Source: Salinispora mooreana
Lineage (GTDB): Bacteria; Actinomycetota; Actinomycetes; Mycobacteriales; Micromonosporaceae
DNA length: 64,000 nt
Reading direction: 5' to 3'
Assembly: GCF_000379065.1 (NCBI RefSeq)
Contig: NZ_KB900614.1
Span: 1,486,850-1,550,849, forward strand
Part shown: in pieces, positions 1-7,751 of the stretch
Layout: the number at the start of each line of letters is the position of its first letter
How positions within the stretch are numbered: the first letter of the stretch is position 1
Program-made: the position numbers and the translations under genes
The notes under the pieces: model-generated
The model's input: only the letters and a program-made list of their open reading frames with translations
Databases searched by the model: none
Told to the model about the DNA's origin: nothing

Positions 1-632
1 CCCACCTGATCCGGGTTCTGGCCCTGGACACCGACCTGTGGCAGCACCCGGTGCGCATCGCCGACTCCACCCCGGTGGAGTGCGGACGCTCCCGCGAGAC
101 CGTCAAACGCTCTGATCTGGCCGGGTGGGCCACCTACGGCTACTGCGCCTCGCACTCACGTCGCTTCTGGGGCCTGCGTCTGCACCTGGTCACCACCGTG
201 CACGGACTGCCCGTGGCATTCGCCCTGGCCACCGCCAAGACCGACGAACGCGAAGCACTCATGGACCTGTTCGACCTGGACACCGGCCTGTTGACCCATC
301 CCGACGGGCTGACCCTGGCCGTGGACAAGGGCTACCGCGACGCTGCCACCGAACGACAGCTGACCGAACGCGGCGTCACCATGATCCGCCCCGCCTACCG
401 GACCGAGCAGCCACGCCCCGGACGGACGCTACTACGCGCAGTACGACAAGGCATCGAGTCCGTCAACCAGACCCTCAAAGGTCAACTCGACCTCGAAAGA
501 CACGGCGGCCGTACCGCCACCGGCGTACTCGTACGCGTCGCACAACGCATCCTCGCGATGACCGCCGCGATCTGGCACAACTGGACCACCGGCCAACCCG
601 TCATGCGCTCCCTCATCGCGTACGACCACTGA
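1..632 (+). CDS. IS982-family transposase, 5' end cut by the window edge
   Basis: C-terminal part of the DDE transposase of an IS982-type element. The frame is open from base 3 and ends in TGA six bases before the terminal repeat. The same protein lies on the minus strand near 14.0-14.9 kb. The two copies match wherever I compared them, except that this one has one G fewer in the CTGGCCGGGTGG run and so stays in frame through RFWGLRLHLV. Candidate catalytic acids are the Asp of IADSTPV, the Asp of LAVDKGY and the Glu of GIESVNQ. Family assignment rests on the N-terminal half of the other copy (ATALYVKIDD, IAPKITDAELITL), which is typical of IS982. The true start lies left of the window. Confidence 0.85.
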   Translation, partial: HLIRVLALDTDLWQHPVRIADSTPVECGRSRETVKRSDLAGWATYGYCASHSRRFWGLRLHLVTTVHGLPVAFALATAKTDEREALMDLFDLDTGLLTHPDGLTLAVDKGYRDAATERQLTERGVTMIRPAYRTEQPRPGRTLLRAVRQGIESVNQTLKGQLDLERHGGRTATGVLVRVAQRILAMTAAIWHNWTTGQPVMRSLIAYDH

Positions 633-638
633 TCCCTC

Positions 639-654
639 GGAATAGATCGTCTAG
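639..654 (+). repeat. Right terminal inverted repeat of IS982 copy 1
   Basis: GGAATAGATCGTCTAG, identical to one end of the complete copy at 14002-15033 and the reverse complement of that copy's other end. It marks the outer boundary of the element, 6 bases after the transposase stop. Confidence 0.85.
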
Positions 655-816
655 TGCACCCACTACGAATTCTCCGCGCTCAACGACCTAACCACCTGCC
701 TCGACGACCTGATCCGCCGGCTAACTGCACGCGGGCCCGCCCACCTGCGGCAGGCACGGCTGCTGGCACCGACCGGAAACATTCGTACACATGTTCTATC
801 CACATGCTGTGGATAG
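655..816 (+). pseudogene. Possible 3' remnant of a gene cut by IS982
   Basis: Directly after the IS982 end, one frame reads HYEFSALNDLTTCLDDL, IRRLTARGPAHLRQ and so on to a TAG at 814-816. The composition looks protein-like (amphipathic Leu/Asp/Arg pattern), but there is no start codon and no upstream partner in the window. It may be the tail of a gene interrupted by the insertion. I do not recognise the family. The remaining bases to the next gene hold only an AT-richer stretch around 780-815. Confidence 0.25.
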
Positions 817-875
817 GGAGCCGAGGTAGGGGGGCCGTCAACACCCGTTGGCGCGCTTGCCGACATCGCGGGTAC

Positions 876-896
876 TACCGAAGTAAGGTTTCGGTA
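876..896. promoter_or_regulatory. Inverted repeat overlapping the antitoxin start (candidate operator)
   Basis: TACCGAA, 7 bases, TTCGGTA: a perfect 7-bp inverted repeat whose last base is the A of the ATG of the next gene. There is no obvious Shine-Dalgarno upstream, so a leaderless transcript is possible. The position fits autorepression by the antitoxin, which is an inference. Confidence 0.5.
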
Positions 897-1210
897 TGAC
901 TGAGTTCCGTAAGTTGTCGATCAGCGTGCCTCCGGATGTGGCCGAGACCCTGGAGAGCCAGGGCAAGGGGCGGGCGAGCGCCTATGTGACGGGGGCGGTG
1001 CGTGCGCAGCGGGCGTGGGAGCAGTTCCGCGCCGAGCAGGCTCGGCGGGGCGTCGCCATCACTGAGGAAGGGATGGCGGCAGCTCGTGCTCGCCGGTACG
1101 CGGTGCAGGCCGAGTGGACGCCCGAGCGGTACGCCGCGCTGCAGCAGCAGGTGCGTGAGCACATGGAGCGCGGGTTGTCCGACGGCGACCAGCAGGCACC
1201 GGCCGCGTGA
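896..1210 (+). CDS. Putative antitoxin of a PIN-type toxin-antitoxin pair
   Basis: 104-aa acidic/basic mixed protein. The N-terminus FRKLSISVPPDVAETLE resembles the strand of ribbon-helix-helix antitoxins, and the remainder is strongly helical, as expected for a toxin-wrapping tail. The gene ends GCGTGA, overlapping the GTG start of the PIN-like gene by four bases, the usual antitoxin-first layout. The inverted repeat over its start codon is a likely binding site. The role as antitoxin is inferred from context and the N-terminal pattern. No DNA-binding domain can be named with certainty. Confidence 0.6.
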   Translation: MTEFRKLSISVPPDVAETLESQGKGRASAYVTGAVRAQRAWEQFRAEQARRGVAITEEGMAAARARRYAVQAEWTPERYAALQQQVREHMERGLSDGDQQAPAA

Positions 1211-1608
1211 GCGCCGAGGACCAGGGGGCTCCGATCACCCTGGTGTTGGACCGGTCGGCGGTGCTGGCGTACGTGGCCGGGTCGATCCACGCTGTCGAGC
1301 CGGTAGCGGAGGTGGTCACCGACCGGCAGCGGGTAGGCGTCACCAGCGTCACCGTCGCCGAGGCCCTGGCGCTGCTGGCCGATCCGAAAGGCCGCGAAGA
1401 CCTGCACGCGCTGCTGGGTATGGATGCCTGCGTGGTACTGCCGACCTGGGGTGAAGACTGGCTGGAGCTGGCCTACTGGCGCCAGGTCACCAGCCGCGCC
1501 GACCTGGCCACGACGGTACGGGCAGCGCTGGAACATCAAGCGTCGATCCTGACCAGCGAGGGGCACCGCTACGGCGACGGCCTACCCGTAATCCACATGC
1601 CCGGATAG
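1207..1608 (+). CDS. PIN-domain-like toxin (VapC-type)
   Basis: 133-aa protein with a PIN-like layout: the first strand carries an Asp (TLVLDRSAVLAYV), a helix after the next strand carries the conserved Glu (VTSVTVAEAL), and the C-terminal strand reads ASILTSEGHRY. PIN toxins are Mg-dependent ribonucleases that cleave tRNA, rRNA or mRNA. The third acidic position is not obvious (the C-terminal motif has TSEGH rather than TxDxD), so this may be a divergent or weakened nuclease. It is translationally coupled to the antitoxin by a GTGA overlap. It could also be an inactive PIN relative. Confidence 0.6.
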   Translation: MSAEDQGAPITLVLDRSAVLAYVAGSIHAVEPVAEVVTDRQRVGVTSVTVAEALALLADPKGREDLHALLGMDACVVLPTWGEDWLELAYWRQVTSRADLATTVRAALEHQASILTSEGHRYGDGLPVIHMPG

Positions 1609-1741
1609 GTCCTGCGGATGGACAGCGGGGTACAGCGCATCACCCATCCTGCCGCGTGAGGGCAGCGTCGATCAGTTGGATGGATCGGGGCTGGGCGCGC
1701 TGGCAGGTGCGGCAGGTAATGGGGGTCGGTGGCGCTCGGCG

Positions 1742-2644
1742 CTATCGGCCCGGCGCCGCCATGGACACACTCGACGTGGCAGGGCGGACAGTAGGCTGCT
1801 GTTCCTCACTGGCTGAGGCGACCTCGGTGACCGCCGAAATCGTTGACTGCGGAAACGCGGACGCGGCCACCGCTGCCGGCTCGGTGCCGTGTCGGCTCTG
1901 CATCCGCACTGTGCCGAGATCAACGGTTTCGTCGAGCTGGTCTTGCACCACCCGGCACGCGTAGGCGGCTGGCCGCTGGGCCCGGTCCACGAACCTGGAC
2001 ACGCCGCGTAGAAGCTGCTGCACGTCGTGGCCAGTGTGCTGCGCCTGGTCCAGGGTGTATGCCAGGGCACCCCAGGCCTCGCACCCGATCACCGTGTCGG
2101 CTCGCTGCCCAGGCCATGCCTTGTGCACCTCAGCGGCCATCCGCTCGTGCCTGTCGCTCACCGCCTCGGCGGACATCGGCAGCCGCTGAGACTGTTCCGT
2201 GTCCTCGGACACCGCACGGTCGACGGCATCAGACAGCGCCTCGATGCCGTCCGGTTCCGCTGCGGGCTTGTGTGTCTCGGGCCCCACCCGGCCCGCCCGT
2301 TTGGCGAGTTGGTCGACGACCATCTGCCGCGCCTGCTGCGCCCGGGGGTCGACGTGGTGCCACGTGGATGCGGCACGCCACACCCGGGCGATGTCCTCCG
2401 TCCCCGCGGTGCGCCACCACCCCGTCCGCATCGCTGGCCGCCACACCGCCGCGTCGGCCTGCTGCGCGGCACGGGTTTGGGCGCGTATCCGGCGGGCCTG
2501 CTCGTCGCTGGCACGCGCCGCGCGCTGCAGCTGCATGATGCGGGCCTCGATGAGTACCTGCGCCACCTCGCCGGCGGCCTGGATCATGGCGGTGACCGCC
2601 GCGGTAGCCCGCTGGTGGATCTCGGCCATCTCGTTGTCGGGCAC
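1742..2644 (-). CDS. Hypothetical protein of the mobilisation operon
   Basis: 300-aa protein with no recognised domain. It starts 13 bases after the relaxase stop codon on the same strand, so it is probably the third gene of a mobC-relaxase operon. The N-terminal ~75 residues are Ala/Gln/Arg-rich and look like a long helix or coiled coil (QRATAAVTAMIQAAGEV, ARIMQLQRAARAS). There is no signal peptide or membrane segment. Large plus-strand frames opposite it are mirror images of the high-GC codons. A role as an accessory relaxosome or transfer protein is an inference from position only. Confidence 0.6.
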   Translation of the reverse strand: MPDNEMAEIHQRATAAVTAMIQAAGEVAQVLIEARIMQLQRAARASDEQARRIRAQTRAAQQADAAVWRPAMRTGWWRTAGTEDIARVWRAASTWHHVDPRAQQARQMVVDQLAKRAGRVGPETHKPAAEPDGIEALSDAVDRAVSEDTEQSQRLPMSAEAVSDRHERMAAEVHKAWPGQRADTVIGCEAWGALAYTLDQAQHTGHDVQQLLRGVSRFVDRAQRPAAYACRVVQDQLDETVDLGTVRMQSRHGTEPAAVAASAFPQSTISAVTEVASASEEQQPTVRPATSSVSMAAPGR

Positions 2645-2657
2645 TACCTCGTCCTCC

Positions 2658-4169
2658 TCATCGCTGCGCTTCCCCGCCCCCGCTCAGATCTCGGGGTCGG
2701 ACCGGGCCGGGCACGGTGTGGGGCTGCGCCTGCGGCGTGCTGCTCTGGGCCGGCACCTGCACCTGGTCGACGCGCGGGACGCCGGGCTGCAGCAGGGGCA
2801 TCAGATGCGCCGCGGCGGCGGCAGCTGCGCCGGCGGCGTGGGCCTGCTGCTGGGCGGCCCGCAGCTCGGCCAGCGCCACAACCAGCCGCGCCGCCTGAAC
2901 CACCACGGCCAGCAGGATGGCTGCCTCCCCGCCGTTGCGGGCGTGCCCAGCGACCAGCAACGCATCCGCCACCCGGCCCAACTCGGCGGCCACCGACGAC
3001 GCTGCTGGCGCCGGTGCGCGACGCGGTGGTGCCGCCGCACGCGCCAGGGCATCGGCGGCGCGGGTCACCGGACCCCGCCCGGATGGTTCGGCGCCCGCCG
3101 CTACCCGGGCCAGCAGCTCGGCGCTGGCCCGGGTAGCGGCCGGCCACTGCGGCGAGTCGGGAGCGATCCGGGTCAGCCGGACGCTGATCGCCTCCAACGC
3201 GGTGGCCGAGGATCGCCACACCGCCATCCGGTCCTCACCGCTCAGCCGGATCCGCGGTGATTCCGTGGACCCCGCTGCTTTCCACTGGCTCGTCGTGGGT
3301 CGCTCGACATCGGGCCACCGTTTACGGACCTGGGGCAGACTGAGGTCCCCGTCCAAGCTGCCCCCCGCGTACCAGGTCGGTCGGCCAGAACTGGTCGGTT
3401 GCACCGCGACCACGTACCCGACCACCTGCTGCGAGTCCGTTGCCGCGGTGCGGGGTGCCACCAGTAGGCCCGCGGCCTTCATCCTCGCCACCCAGTCGGC
3501 TTCGCCCTCGGCTCCAGCGAGGGCTGCTCGGACCTGTCGGCGCAGCAACTCCCGCTCCGGTGTCTGGCCGCTGCGCCGGGCCCGGTCGACCTCCGGCCGG
3601 GTCAACTCCGGCCGCTTCGTCGTACCGGCCCGGCCGGGTGTCCACTTACCCAGGCCGAACTCGTCCTCCCGCAGGTCGGCGACCTGCTGGCTGCGCCGCT
3701 TGTCCTGCCGCAGCCACACCGGTGCCCCGTCCTCGGCAGCGAGGGTGACGACCACATGTATGTGGTCGTTGCCCTTTGCGGACAGGCCGTGGCGCACCGC
3801 GATCCATCGGCACCCGGCCCGCTCGGCGTCACCGGCGAAACCCATCCCGGTCACGAACCGGCCCGCGATACGCGACCAGGTGGCGTCGTCGAGCTGGCCC
3901 TCCTGCGCGGGCAGGCTCAACGAGCACTGCCACACGTACTGGCGCACTCCGCGCTCACCGGCGGCGATCTGCGGCGCGTCCAGCCGCGCCGCCAACTCCT
4001 CCAGCGACCAGCCGCCGTCGTTGTGCGCACGCTGCTGTGGGGCGAGCAGCGCGACGTCGTCGTACCCGGCAACCAAGTGCGGGTTGACATGTTCCTCAGC
4101 CTTTCCCGGCCCCCACAGGTACTCCAACAACCCGCGGACCCGACTGCCGTAGGTGACCTTCGGAATCAT
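2658..4169 (-). CDS. Relaxase / mobilisation nuclease
   Basis: 503-aa DNA relaxase of the MobP-like relaxase superfamily. It would nick oriT and attach to the 5' end of the transferred strand. The N-terminal ~180 residues hold the catalytic fold: MIPKVTYGSRVRGLLEYL at the start, VWQCSLSLPAQEG, and the metal-binding motif GNDHIHVVVTL (His-x-His) near residue 130. A nearby RQDKRRSQQVADLREDEFGL block follows. The C-terminal half is an Ala/Arg-rich helical tail without a helicase. The start overlaps the MobC stop (ATGA-type). A small relaxase without type IV secretion genes nearby suggests a mobilisable rather than self-transmissible element. Confidence 0.85.
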   Translation of the reverse strand: MIPKVTYGSRVRGLLEYLWGPGKAEEHVNPHLVAGYDDVALLAPQQRAHNDGGWSLEELAARLDAPQIAAGERGVRQYVWQCSLSLPAQEGQLDDATWSRIAGRFVTGMGFAGDAERAGCRWIAVRHGLSAKGNDHIHVVVTLAAEDGAPVWLRQDKRRSQQVADLREDEFGLGKWTPGRAGTTKRPELTRPEVDRARRSGQTPERELLRRQVRAALAGAEGEADWVARMKAAGLLVAPRTAATDSQQVVGYVVAVQPTSSGRPTWYAGGSLDGDLSLPQVRKRWPDVERPTTSQWKAAGSTESPRIRLSGEDRMAVWRSSATALEAISVRLTRIAPDSPQWPAATRASAELLARVAAGAEPSGRGPVTRAADALARAAAPPRRAPAPAASSVAAELGRVADALLVAGHARNGGEAAILLAVVVQAARLVVALAELRAAQQQAHAAGAAAAAAAHLMPLLQPGVPRVDQVQVPAQSSTPQAQPHTVPGPVRPRDLSGGGEAQR

Positions 4170-4639
4170 CAGCGGCGACCCGTCTGCGCGGCGGCGATCG
4201 CGGTGACGAGGTCGTCAACGCGCGCCGCGACCCGCGCCAGGTATGCCGCGGTCGCGGTCAGGTCCCCGGCCGGCTCACCGGTCGAGTGCAGCCGCGCCAC
4301 CGCCTGGTTGAGGTTGTGCGCCGCGCCCCGTACCTGCCGGTGCACACCCATCAGCTCAACCAACAATGGCCCGGTCTCCGCGGCGCCATCCGGGCCGGCG
4401 GAAGCGGGCACGAGCGGCGCCGACCCGGCTTCCGCCAGATACGCCGAAGTGGCCAACCGGGCCGCCGCCGCATTCGCCTCGACCGCCGCCGCCTCCGCCT
4501 CGGACAACCGCACAGTCACCCGATGCACACGCGGATCATCATCGGTATGGGCACGCCGCCGGCGGTGGCTCGCACCGAACCGGACCACACCGACCTGCGC
4601 CGGATCAGCCACATCGACCACCCTTCCGACGAGCATCAA
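4169..4639 (-). CDS. MobC-like relaxosome accessory protein
   Basis: 156-aa protein with the MobC pattern: an N-terminal ribbon-helix-helix-like segment (HRVTVRLSEAEAAAVEANA, roughly residues 38-60) followed by a helical C-terminus with GVHRQVRGAAHNLNQAVARL, the conserved Asn-Leu-Asn-Gln helix of the family. MobC proteins bind oriT next to the nick and help the relaxase open the strands. It overlaps the relaxase start by four bases, and a small inverted repeat in its upstream region is a possible oriT. The start could be the second ATG/GTG, because the first ~20 residues are not conserved-looking. Confidence 0.75.
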   Translation of the reverse strand: MMLVGRVVDVADPAQVGVVRFGASHRRRRAHTDDDPRVHRVTVRLSEAEAAAVEANAAAARLATSAYLAEAGSAPLVPASAGPDGAAETGPLLVELMGVHRQVRGAAHNLNQAVARLHSTGEPAGDLTATAAYLARVAARVDDLVTAIAAAQTGRR

Positions 4640-4792
4640 CCGCCGCGTTGCGGCCGGCCGCTACGCGGCCCGTCTGACCAAAAGTCAGACTTTTACTCCA
4701 ACTTCCTCCGTCAGGACGAGCGCGGTGGGCACGCCGAGGCTCCGAACGAAATCGACCTCCACCGGACGTAGTCGGACACCGTGTAGTGCCCA
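4640..4792. other. Candidate oriT / promoter region of the mobilisation operon
   Basis: Non-coding stretch upstream of the mobC-like gene. It contains a perfect 7-bp inverted repeat with a CAAAA loop (GTCTGAC at 4672-4678, GTCAGAC at 4684-4690), followed by an AT-rich TTTTACTCC tract that stands out in this high-GC DNA. Small hairpins beside an AT-rich tract upstream of relaxosome genes are typical of transfer origins. The nick site itself cannot be assigned from sequence. Confidence 0.4.
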
Positions 4793-5792
4793 TTACCGGG
4801 AGGCCGCCCGATCGCCACCTACACCCCTCACCGAGGATGTACCTGTAACGCTGCCCCGGTCACTTGTCGCCTGACTCAGAGTCGCCCTGGTCGGCGAGGG
4901 GAACGCCCGGACCGCGGTATCAGTGAACGTACGGTCGGCAGCAGAGTCGAGGTGAGCCACAGCCCTACGGACCGCCTCAGCGAGAGCCGGCTTGAGATGC
5001 TCACCAATGCGCTCTGCCGTAGAGCGTGCACGCTGCGAAAAGTCGTCGCGCTCCTCGGCCGTCCATGCCCGTGATCGCTCGCCTTCGATCGCCTCTCGCA
5101 AGCGGGCCGGCTCGCTCCAGCTGCCGCTCTCGTCCAGGGCGTTGCGGTAGAGAGTCTCGCCACCGCGGCGCACCACATACGCCGCGTCAACGAGACGCTC
5201 ATCCTCCAGCCGATCAGCTGTGACAAGCACGGCCGGGTACGCCCTGTCATGGATCTCGGGCGACACGAAGCGGCCAACACCGTGTTCGTTTCTCTCCCGC
5301 TGATACCGGTCAAGGACCGCTAACAGACTGCGCGCTTTGCACCGCGACGAAGACATACTCCACCCGGTACCCGGCCTGGTGGAACTCGTCGAACCGAGCC
5401 GCTGCCCAGTCCGCCCCGGCCAACGGTGCGCTGATGACGGCATCACACTGTTGCCCCCGAATGTGCTCGGCGAGCATCGTCCACCACCGGCTAGCAGCAT
5501 CAGCTAGCAGCGCACGCACGGTCTGATCGTTCTCGGCAGCCAGCCTGGCGTAGTCCGGGTGGTACTCAAAAAGGTCGTCCCCGTCAACCGCGACCGCTTC
5601 CTCACGCCCTAACTGAACAACAACCTGCGACTCGACGGTGGTCTTAGCCGCACCCGGCTGCCCGGCGATGAACACGACCACCGGGTGTTCCCGCGCGGCG
5701 CCGGTATACACCGGTCTGATCTGCTCTTCGAAGATGCGCCGCGACTCCTCCTCGGGAAGCCGGAACATCGACGGATCCGTGTTCGCGGTCAT
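4793..5792 (-). pseudogene. Zeta-type toxin kinase, frameshifted
   Basis: Homologue of zeta toxins, which phosphorylate UDP-N-acetylglucosamine and block wall synthesis. The first ~150 residues are intact, with a Walker A (FIAGQPGAAKTT) and VDGDDLFEYHPDY, the Asp-x-Asp/His region of zeta. At about 5335 the frame that reads VEYVFVAVQ runs into a stop after SAQSVSGP. The continuation KARSLLAVLDRYQRERN, then GVGRFVSPEIHDRAY, is in the next frame. A single extra base would explain it. The partner antitoxin upstream is intact and overlaps the start by ATGA. The toxin is probably inactive unless the base is a sequencing error or frameshifting occurs. Confidence 0.75.
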
Positions 5793-6082
5793 CGCGGCTC
5801 CGAGACCTCCCGCGCCAACGCAGGATAGTCACGCATGACTCGCTCGATCTGCTCCCGGTCATCCAGAGTCAACAGGCGTCTCTCCCGCGCATACCGCTGC
5901 TGCGCCGCCACCAACGCGGCACGCTCCTCAACATCCACCGTCTGACCCAAGCGACTGCTGTAGGCCGCGATCACCGCACCGATCGCCGCCCTGGCCGACT
6001 CGAAATCAGCGGCATCCTGCTCGCTCCACCTACCCAGATCGTTAAGCCGCCCTGCATACCGTCCCCGGTCACCCTCCACCAT
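5789..6082 (-). CDS. Antitoxin partner of the zeta-type toxin
   Basis: 97-aa protein starting at an ATG with a good upstream GAGGAGAG sequence. A longer reading of the frame upstream has no conserved look. The sequence is helical and charged (RYAGRLNDLGRWSEQDAADF, then VEERAALVAAQQRYARERRL). It ends in TGA overlapping the ATG of the zeta gene, so the two are coupled. Actinobacterial zeta toxins often have such small helical partners. I assign the role by position and size. Confidence 0.6.
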   Translation of the reverse strand: MVEGDRGRYAGRLNDLGRWSEQDAADFESARAAIGAVIAAYSSRLGQTVDVEERAALVAAQQRYARERRLLTLDDREQIERVMRDYPALAREVSEPR

Positions 6083-6140
6083 CCGCTCTCCTCTCAAATA
6101 CGCTTTGCTCGATCGAGCCGCCCTGTGAAAGGACGACGAC

Positions 6141-6350
6141 ATGAACCCTGACTTCCCTGCTGACCATGCTCTGTGGCGCAAGAGCAGCCGCAGCCTGAAC
6201 GAGAACGCCCAGTGCGTCGAGGTCGCCCTGACCCCGCACGCCATCGGCATCCGCGACTCCAAAGACCCCTCCGGACCAGCCCTACTGATTACCGCCACGG
6301 GGTGGAGCACATTCATCGACCTGATCAAGAGCAACAGGCTGCGTACCTGA
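6141..6350 (+). CDS. DUF397 domain protein
   Basis: 69-aa protein with the DUF397 signature: ALWRKSSRSLNENAQCVEVA near the N-terminus, then GIRDSKDPSGPALL and a C-terminal W-x-x-F-x-x-x-I segment. DUF397 proteins are common in actinomycetes, usually beside an XRE-type regulator, and some act as small partners of such regulators in development. Here no XRE gene is adjacent, so the gene is an orphan. An AAAGGAC sequence lies upstream at a suitable distance. It is divergent from the antitoxin gene. The following 268 bases (6351-6618) hold no gene I can support. Confidence 0.85.
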   Translation: MNPDFPADHALWRKSSRSLNENAQCVEVALTPHAIGIRDSKDPSGPALLITATGWSTFIDLIKSNRLRT

Positions 6351-6618
6351 TCTACACGACGGCCCTGACGGCACACACCAGGAGCCCACCCCGTGAGGGC
6401 TGCAGACGATAGCCGGCCGCCGTCCAGCGTCAAGGGCGCTACGCGTCGCTGCGCGATGGGCCCATGGCCCACCCTTGACCCTGGCCACCGTCCTTGGCTA
6501 ACAACCAGGACGCCCCCACGGGCCGGAAGCAAGGGTGGAAAGGCGGTAACACAAGGATCGATCTTGCCCACTATGCTCTGCCTCCACAGCACCCGGCCGT
6601 CGTATTGGGGAGGACTCC

Positions 6619-6945
6619 ATGGCCGACCAGACCGCTAAAGCCGTCCGTAGCCAAACCGAGAAAGCCGCGCTCGCGCTGCTGCGGGAGCGCACCAATCTGG
6701 TCGGGGAGGCGGCTACGGCGCGGCACGAGCGAGACCAACTCGCCGAGGCCCTGCGCCAGGCAACCGACCACTACAACACCCGGTACGCCGCCGCGGTGGC
6801 CGGCGGTTGGACCGCCGACGACCTGGCCCGCCTCGGACTGGGCGCACCAGAGTCCAACTCGCCGCGACGCCGACGCCCACCCCGCCCAGCTACCGAACCG
6901 GAATCGGCCGGCGAGCAGGGCGTCCAGGCGGGAGTCGAGCTGTAG
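6619..6945 (+). CDS. Small coiled-coil hypothetical protein
   Basis: 108-aa protein with a well-placed GGGGAGGA ribosome site. Residues ~5-60 form a charged helix (EKAALALLRERTNLVGEA, ARHERDQLAEALRQATDHY) likely to be a coiled coil. The tail is Pro/Arg-rich and probably disordered. There is no signal peptide and no known domain. Small proteins of this kind are frequent on actinomycete integrative elements, but I cannot name a function. A strong hairpin follows the gene. Confidence 0.55.
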   Translation: MADQTAKAVRSQTEKAALALLRERTNLVGEAATARHERDQLAEALRQATDHYNTRYAAAVAGGWTADDLARLGLGAPESNSPRRRRPPRPATEPESAGEQGVQAGVEL

Positions 6946-6960
6946 CGCGACAGCTCGCGT

Positions 6961-6994
6961 GGTGGCCTGCCCCGCCGTGGCAGGGCAGGCCACC
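6961..6994 (+). terminator. Hairpin terminator after the small coiled-coil gene
   Basis: Arms GGTGGCCTGCCC and GGGCAGGCCACC (12 bp, perfect) around a 10-base loop, 15 bases after the stop codon. There is no U tract, as is usual in actinomycetes. The following stretch to 7286 has no gene I can support. Confidence 0.7.
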
Positions 6995-7286
6995 CGGTTG
7001 GCTACCCGCATCACGTTGTAGGTTCTCGTTGATCTTGTCCCTGGTGGTGGCGGGTGACCTGGGCAATGCCGATGGCTTCTCAATGGTTTGTCATTGCTTT
7101 CCTCTCGCCGATCTGTCCCTTTCTTGATGACCTTGGTTCCGGTGTCGTGCGGGTGAGGCAGCCGGCGGGTTCCCGCTCGGTGGGGTCTTGTCACAGCACC
7201 GTGGTGCGCGGGACATCACCACTGGCGAGCCGCTTACTCTGCCCGTAGTCACGACAACCAGGTTGGCCTAACAGGAGGTGCTAGAA

Positions 7287-7748
7287 GTGACCAATGACTC
7301 GCCAGTCCTCAAATCTGACAGTCACCTGAGCGCAATCGTGCACTGGTCGCACCACCGCAACGGGCGGGCACATTGCCTGGTACGTCTATATCGTCTCAGC
7401 GATCAGGTTACCGCAGTAGCGTCTGAGATCCGCTCCAACAGCGACAGCTACGGCATTGCCGATGACATGGCCGGCGTTGCCATGCAGGCGCTAGAACTTG
7501 CACAGGAACACCTCAACGTCGAGCCCAGAAACATTACCTGGATCGCCCATCACGGGAATTTCTCCTATTACGACGCTTTTGATCCAGACACATTCACCGC
7601 CATCCCTTTAACCTGGGACGGCCACCGCTACCAGGACAAACTTGAGGATCACCGCCTGCTGACCGAGAATCAGGTACACGAATTACTCGGCGGTCGCATT
7701 CTGGAGCCGGTGCCCGCCACACTCGCGCACCTCGGCTGGCCCAACTGA
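7287..7748 (+). CDS. Hypothetical protein, first gene of the FolD-like/amidase operon
   Basis: Protein of 153 aa. The GTG at 7287 is chosen because AGGAGG sits eight bases upstream. The earlier GTG nine bases before it overlaps that site. There is no known domain. Visible features are a His-rich start (SAIVHWSHHRNGRAHCLVRL), an acidic middle (SYGIADDMAGVAMQALELAQEHL) and aromatic strands (ITWIAHHGNFSYYDAFDPDTF). It looks like a small soluble alpha/beta protein. It ends 3 bases before the FolD-like gene, so it probably serves the same pathway. Codon use is less GC-biased than its neighbours, which fits horizontal transfer. Confidence 0.65.
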   Translation: MTNDSPVLKSDSHLSAIVHWSHHRNGRAHCLVRLYRLSDQVTAVASEIRSNSDSYGIADDMAGVAMQALELAQEHLNVEPRNITWIAHHGNFSYYDAFDPDTFTAIPLTWDGHRYQDKLEDHRLLTENQVHELLGGRILEPVPATLAHLGWPN

Positions 7749-7751
7749 ACG

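Noticed and set aside
2027-3136. Long plus-strand frames opposite the relaxase operon
   Set aside because: Pro/Arg/Ala-rich mirror frames. The minus strand has the relaxase His-x-His motif, MobC pattern and start/stop overlap.
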